Assembly: GCF_014642835.1 (NCBI RefSeq)
Contig: NZ_BMJA01000002.1
Span: 285,713-349,712 of the forward strand
From: Dyella nitratireducens
GTDB lineage: Bacteria; Pseudomonadota; Gammaproteobacteria; Xanthomonadales; Rhodanobacteraceae
Length of the DNA: 64,000 nucleotides
Direction: 5' to 3'
Shown: positions 61,566 through 64,000 of the stretch, one piece after another
Numbering within the stretch: the first letter of the stretch is position 1
Layout of the letters: the number at the start of each line of letters is the position of its first letter
The notes under the pieces: generated by a model
What the model was told of the DNA's origin: nothing
The model's input: only the letters and a program-made list of their open reading frames with translations
Database searches by the model: none
Position numbers and translations under genes: made by a program

Positions 61566-62609
61566 GTGAAGCCGTTCCGTCTGCTTATCGCGCTCACTGC
61601 CTTGGGAATTGCCGCCATGACACATGCCACTACACCGGTATTGGTGATTCATGGCGGCGCGGGCGTGATCAAGCGCGATATGAGTCCTGCCAAGGAGAAA
61701 GCCGTGCGTGCGGCGATGAGCAAGGCGCTGCAAGACGGCTACGCCCAACTCAAGGCGGGCAAGCCAGCCATCGATGCCGTGACCGCTGCTATCACCGTGC
61801 TCGAGGACGATCCCAATTTCAACGCCGGCCGGGGTTCGGTGTTCACGCATGATGGCAAGAACGAGATGGACGCTGCCGTGATGGAGGGCGACAGCTTGAG
61901 CGCGGGATCGGTAGCAGGCGTGCACCGCGTGAAAAATCCGATTTTGCTGGCGCGCGCGGTGATGGAACATTCGCCGCATGTGATGCTGATCGGCGATGGT
62001 GCCGAGGCGTTCGCGAAGGAACAGGGCATCACCCTGGTCGATCCTTCCTACTTCCGCACCGATGAGCGCTGGCAGCAGTGGCAAAAAGCGTTGAAAGAGG
62101 ACAACGAAAAAAAGCCTCATGCTAATCAGGACACAACCAAGCACTTCGGCACCGTCGGCGCGGTAGCACTCGATAGTGCCGGACATCTCGCCGCCGGCAC
62201 GTCCACCGGCGGGATGACCGACAAACGTTGGGGCCGTGTTGGCGATTCGCCGATCATCGGCGCTGGCACTTACGCGAATGCAAAGTGTGCCGTCTCAGGC
62301 ACAGGCTGGGGCGAGTTCTATATCCGCACCGTTGCTGCGCACGAAATCTGCATGAAGGTATCGATGTTGGACGAACCGGTGCCGCGCGCCACCGCCGAAG
62401 TGATCAACCAGGAAATCCCGTCGATGGGTGGCAATGGCGGCGCCATTGCGCTGGATGCGGACGGCAATATCGCGATGCCGTTCAATACCGACGGCATGTT
62501 TCGCGGCTGGATCGGTGCGGATGGCGTGCCGCACGTGGCGATCTACGATGATGAGCCGGATCCGTCGAACCATCTTGGCGTACCGGCTGCGCCATCTTCG
62601 ACGCAGTGA
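61566..62609 (+). CDS. iaaA: Isoaspartyl peptidase/L-asparaginase (Ntn hydrolase) with signal peptide
   Basis: 347-aa precursor of the plant-type asparaginase family. An N-terminal signal peptide (LLIALTALGIAAMTHA) sends it to the periplasm. PVLVIHGGAG is the family start; DDPNFNAGRGSVFT and NEMDAAVMEG follow. The autocleavage Thr is in FGTVGAVALD, which would become the N-terminus of the beta chain; STGGMTDKRWGRVGDSPIIGAGTYAN is next. It degrades isoaspartyl dipeptides and asparagine. It starts at GTG 61566 behind AGAGGTG. Confidence 0.93.
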   Translation: MKPFRLLIALTALGIAAMTHATTPVLVIHGGAGVIKRDMSPAKEKAVRAAMSKALQDGYAQLKAGKPAIDAVTAAITVLEDDPNFNAGRGSVFTHDGKNEMDAAVMEGDSLSAGSVAGVHRVKNPILLARAVMEHSPHVMLIGDGAEAFAKEQGITLVDPSYFRTDERWQQWQKALKEDNEKKPHANQDTTKHFGTVGAVALDSAGHLAAGTSTGGMTDKRWGRVGDSPIIGAGTYANAKCAVSGTGWGEFYIRTVAAHEICMKVSMLDEPVPRATAEVINQEIPSMGGNGGAIALDADGNIAMPFNTDGMFRGWIGADGVPHVAIYDDEPDPSNHLGVPAAPSSTQ

Positions 62610-62651
62610 TCGTGACGTGATCCGTGTGTAAGGTGGCAACGATGAATTTGT

Positions 62652-63239
62652 TCAACTGCTCTGGTTCGGCCGCTCACGTACCGGATGCTTGCTCAGCTTG
62701 CGCTGCAGTGTGCGGCGATGCATGCCTAAGCGTCGTGCCGTTTCGGAAATATTGCCGTCGCATTCGGTGAGCACGCGCTGGATGTGTTCCCATTCCAGGC
62801 GGCGTAAGGCCAGAGGCGCTTCAGGGGCGTCGATGACCTCGTCCTCGCTGGGTTGCACCGTTTCGCCTTCGAGCAAGGCGCGAACCACGGCGTCGGCGTC
62901 AACCGGCTTGGCAAGGTAATCATGCGCACCGCGCTTGATGGCTTCGACGGCCGTGGCGATGGAGGCGTAGCCGGTCAGCAGCAGGATGCGTACGTCGGGT
63001 ACCAGCTCGCGTAATTCGGGGATCAGGCGCAGGCCGTTTTCTTCCCCCAGCTTCAGGTCCAGCACGCAATGGCGAGGCTGATGCCGTTGCGAAAGCGCAC
63101 GCGCTTCGTCGGCGGTACCGGCGGTGATCACTTCGAAACCGCGCGACGTCAACGCTCGGGTCAGAACACGTACGAAGGTGGCATCGTCGTCCACGATCAG
63201 CAAGGGACGCGTACCGCCGGTAGGGATGGGGTGGTTCAT
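62652..63239 (-). CDS. regA: Response regulator of the RegA/PrrA/ActR family
   Basis: 195-aa regulator. The receiver has LLIVDDDATFVRVL, the acceptor Asp in HCVLDLKLGEENGLRL, Thr in LLLTGYAS and Lys in YLAKPVD. After a linker comes a small Fis-type helix-turn-helix (RRLEWEHIQRVLTECDGNISETARRLGMHRRTLQRKLSK), the RegA type. It usually controls redox-dependent gene sets. I start it at ATG 63239; TTG 63266 is possible. The partner kinase lies 103 bp upstream. Confidence 0.9.
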   Translation of the reverse strand: MNHPIPTGGTRPLLIVDDDATFVRVLTRALTSRGFEVITAGTADEARALSQRHQPRHCVLDLKLGEENGLRLIPELRELVPDVRILLLTGYASIATAVEAIKRGAHDYLAKPVDADAVVRALLEGETVQPSEDEVIDAPEAPLALRRLEWEHIQRVLTECDGNISETARRLGMHRRTLQRKLSKHPVRERPNQSS

Positions 63240-63342
63240 CTGCTGCTTCTGCTCGACTTCACCCAACTATTTTGCCGGATAAGCAGCCCCGTGTGTGCGT
63301 TTGTATCTCTCGTGAGCCAGGCAAGCCCGCTGCAGGCGCGTT

Positions 63343-64000
63343 CTATGCGCCCTCGGCAATGGTGGACAAGGGCAGCCGCAGGCACATTTCCGCACCGTTT
63401 TCAGTGTTCTTGGCGATCAACTCGCCAGAAAGCCTTTCGGCGGTGGCTTCGGCCAGTGCCAAGCCAATACCGAGGCCGCTTTGCTTGCCGCTCTCGCCAA
63501 GGGCTGCGCGAGTGCCCGCGGGGGCAAAGCCCGGGCCACGGTCGCTGACGATCCAGTCAAGCCAAGGTCCGTCGCGGCGCACTTCCAGCGTGACGCTGTT
63601 TGAATCGCGTAAGGCTGAGGCATCCACTGCATTGTTCAATAGATTGAGCAAGGAGTGGCGCAGGCCGGGTGGTGTGCGCAGCACAAGCTGGTTGAGTTGC
63701 GGCATGACACGCAGCTCCAACTCTGCTTCCGGACGCAGGAGCTGGAAGCGCTTTAGACATCCGTGGATAAACGTCGACAGGGTGACACGTTCGAATTCCT
63801 GCGACAGTTGCGCCTTGCCGAAGGCGACCATCTCGCGAAGGATCGTGCGGCAGCGCTCCACTTGGCCTTCCAGCAAGGACAGGTCTTCGTCCAGCGTTGC
63901 ATCGGCGGCATGCTCGCGCCGCAGCTCCGGTAACAGCGTGCGCATCGTCGAAAGCGGTGTGTTGAGTTCATGCGCGGCGCCGGCAGCCTGCGTGGCAATG
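63343..64000 (-). CDS. regB: RegB/PrrB-type sensor histidine kinase (5' end outside window)
   Basis: C-terminal part, about 219 residues. The first visible residues contain the H box AAHELNTPLSTM, typical of RegB/PrrB/ActS. The ATP-binding lobe is intact: N box LLNLLNNAVDASA, DRGPGFAP and GLGIGLALAEA. The sensor and membrane part, including the quinone-responsive region and any redox Cys, lie beyond the window. The gene precedes regA in the same direction, so they form a pair. Confidence 0.88.
   Translation of the reverse strand, partial: IATQAAGAAHELNTPLSTMRTLLPELRREHAADATLDEDLSLLEGQVERCRTILREMVAFGKAQLSQEFERVTLSTFIHGCLKRFQLLRPEAELELRVMPQLNQLVLRTPPGLRHSLLNLLNNAVDASALRDSNSVTLEVRRDGPWLDWIVSDRGPGFAPAGTRAALGESGKQSGLGIGLALAEATAERLSGELIAKNTENGAEMCLRLPLSTIAEGA

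Noticed and set aside
1-64000. tRNA or rRNA genes
   Set aside because: None of the intergenic stretches showed a cloverleaf or rRNA-like sequence on reading, though I could not run a covariance search.

Overview
The window looks like chromosomal DNA from a high-GC gammaproteobacterium of the Xanthomonadales/Lysobacterales. A Rhodanobacteraceae member (Dyella, Luteibacter or Rhodanobacter type) is my best guess. This is an inference from base composition, protein flavour and gene order, and no database was searched. Almost all of it is housekeeping sequence. No tRNA, rRNA, CRISPR array, intact insertion sequence or prophage was seen.

Layout. 1-3137: the 3' part of a chaperone-usher fimbrial cluster (three FimA-type subunits, the first cut by the window edge, then two PapD-type chaperones; no usher inside the window). 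3138-3753: a gene-free stretch holding a small non-coding insertion element inside a palindromic repeat. 3799-8603: tyrA, a DinG/YoaA-type helicase and a sugar porter. 8831-13376 (minus strand): hemE, a WGR-domain protein, a class I terpene synthase, and aroK-aroB. 13417-20052: an SDR protein, an orphan RcsB-like regulator, a glycerate-kinase-like protein, pdxH, yjbQ, a BtuF-like protein and proC-yggT. 20386-42971: the type IV pilus twitching region, pilT-pilU, then pyrB-ruvX-yqgE, tonB-gshB and the Pil-Chp operon pilGHIJ-chpABC. Its gene order matches, from memory, the Pseudomonas aeruginosa PA0392-PA0415 region. 43026-49592: rsmE, bioA, gspN, and a coupled hisN-like/nudE/cysQ/mazG set. 49676-56362: an exported beta-repeat protein, an ion transporter, a GST, and the YbbA/YbbP-type ABC system divergent from tesA. 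56463-64000: a two-component pair, a fused SCOT CoA-transferase, a BlaI/M56 pair, an isoaspartyl peptidase and a RegB/RegA pair cut by the window end.

How the genes work together. PilT and PilU are the retraction ATPases of the type IV pilus. The Pil-Chp system passes surface or chemical signals from PilJ through PilI/ChpC to the giant kinase ChpA and on to PilG/PilH. PilK is absent from the operon and ChpB has Ala where the CheB nucleophile Ser should be, so methylation-based adaptation may be lost here. Several genes are translationally coupled through ATGA or GTGA overlaps.

Most interesting points. (1) A 519-aa gene at 26949-28508 interrupts the conserved yqgE-tonB order. It encodes three N-terminal repeats, a glycine-rich linker and a C-terminal HExxH...TxDxxY aspzincin (M35-like) protease signature, so it looks like an acquired secreted effector. 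(2) Eight copies of a 68-76-bp palindrome lie next to gene ends, and in four cases the repeat itself supplies the stop codon. (3) A 323-bp MITE-like element with 18-bp terminal inverted repeats has inserted into a REP palindrome with an 8-bp target duplication. (4) There is a lone terpene synthase with all class I motifs. (5) The histidine kinase at 57211-58194 has a degenerate ATP-binding lobe.
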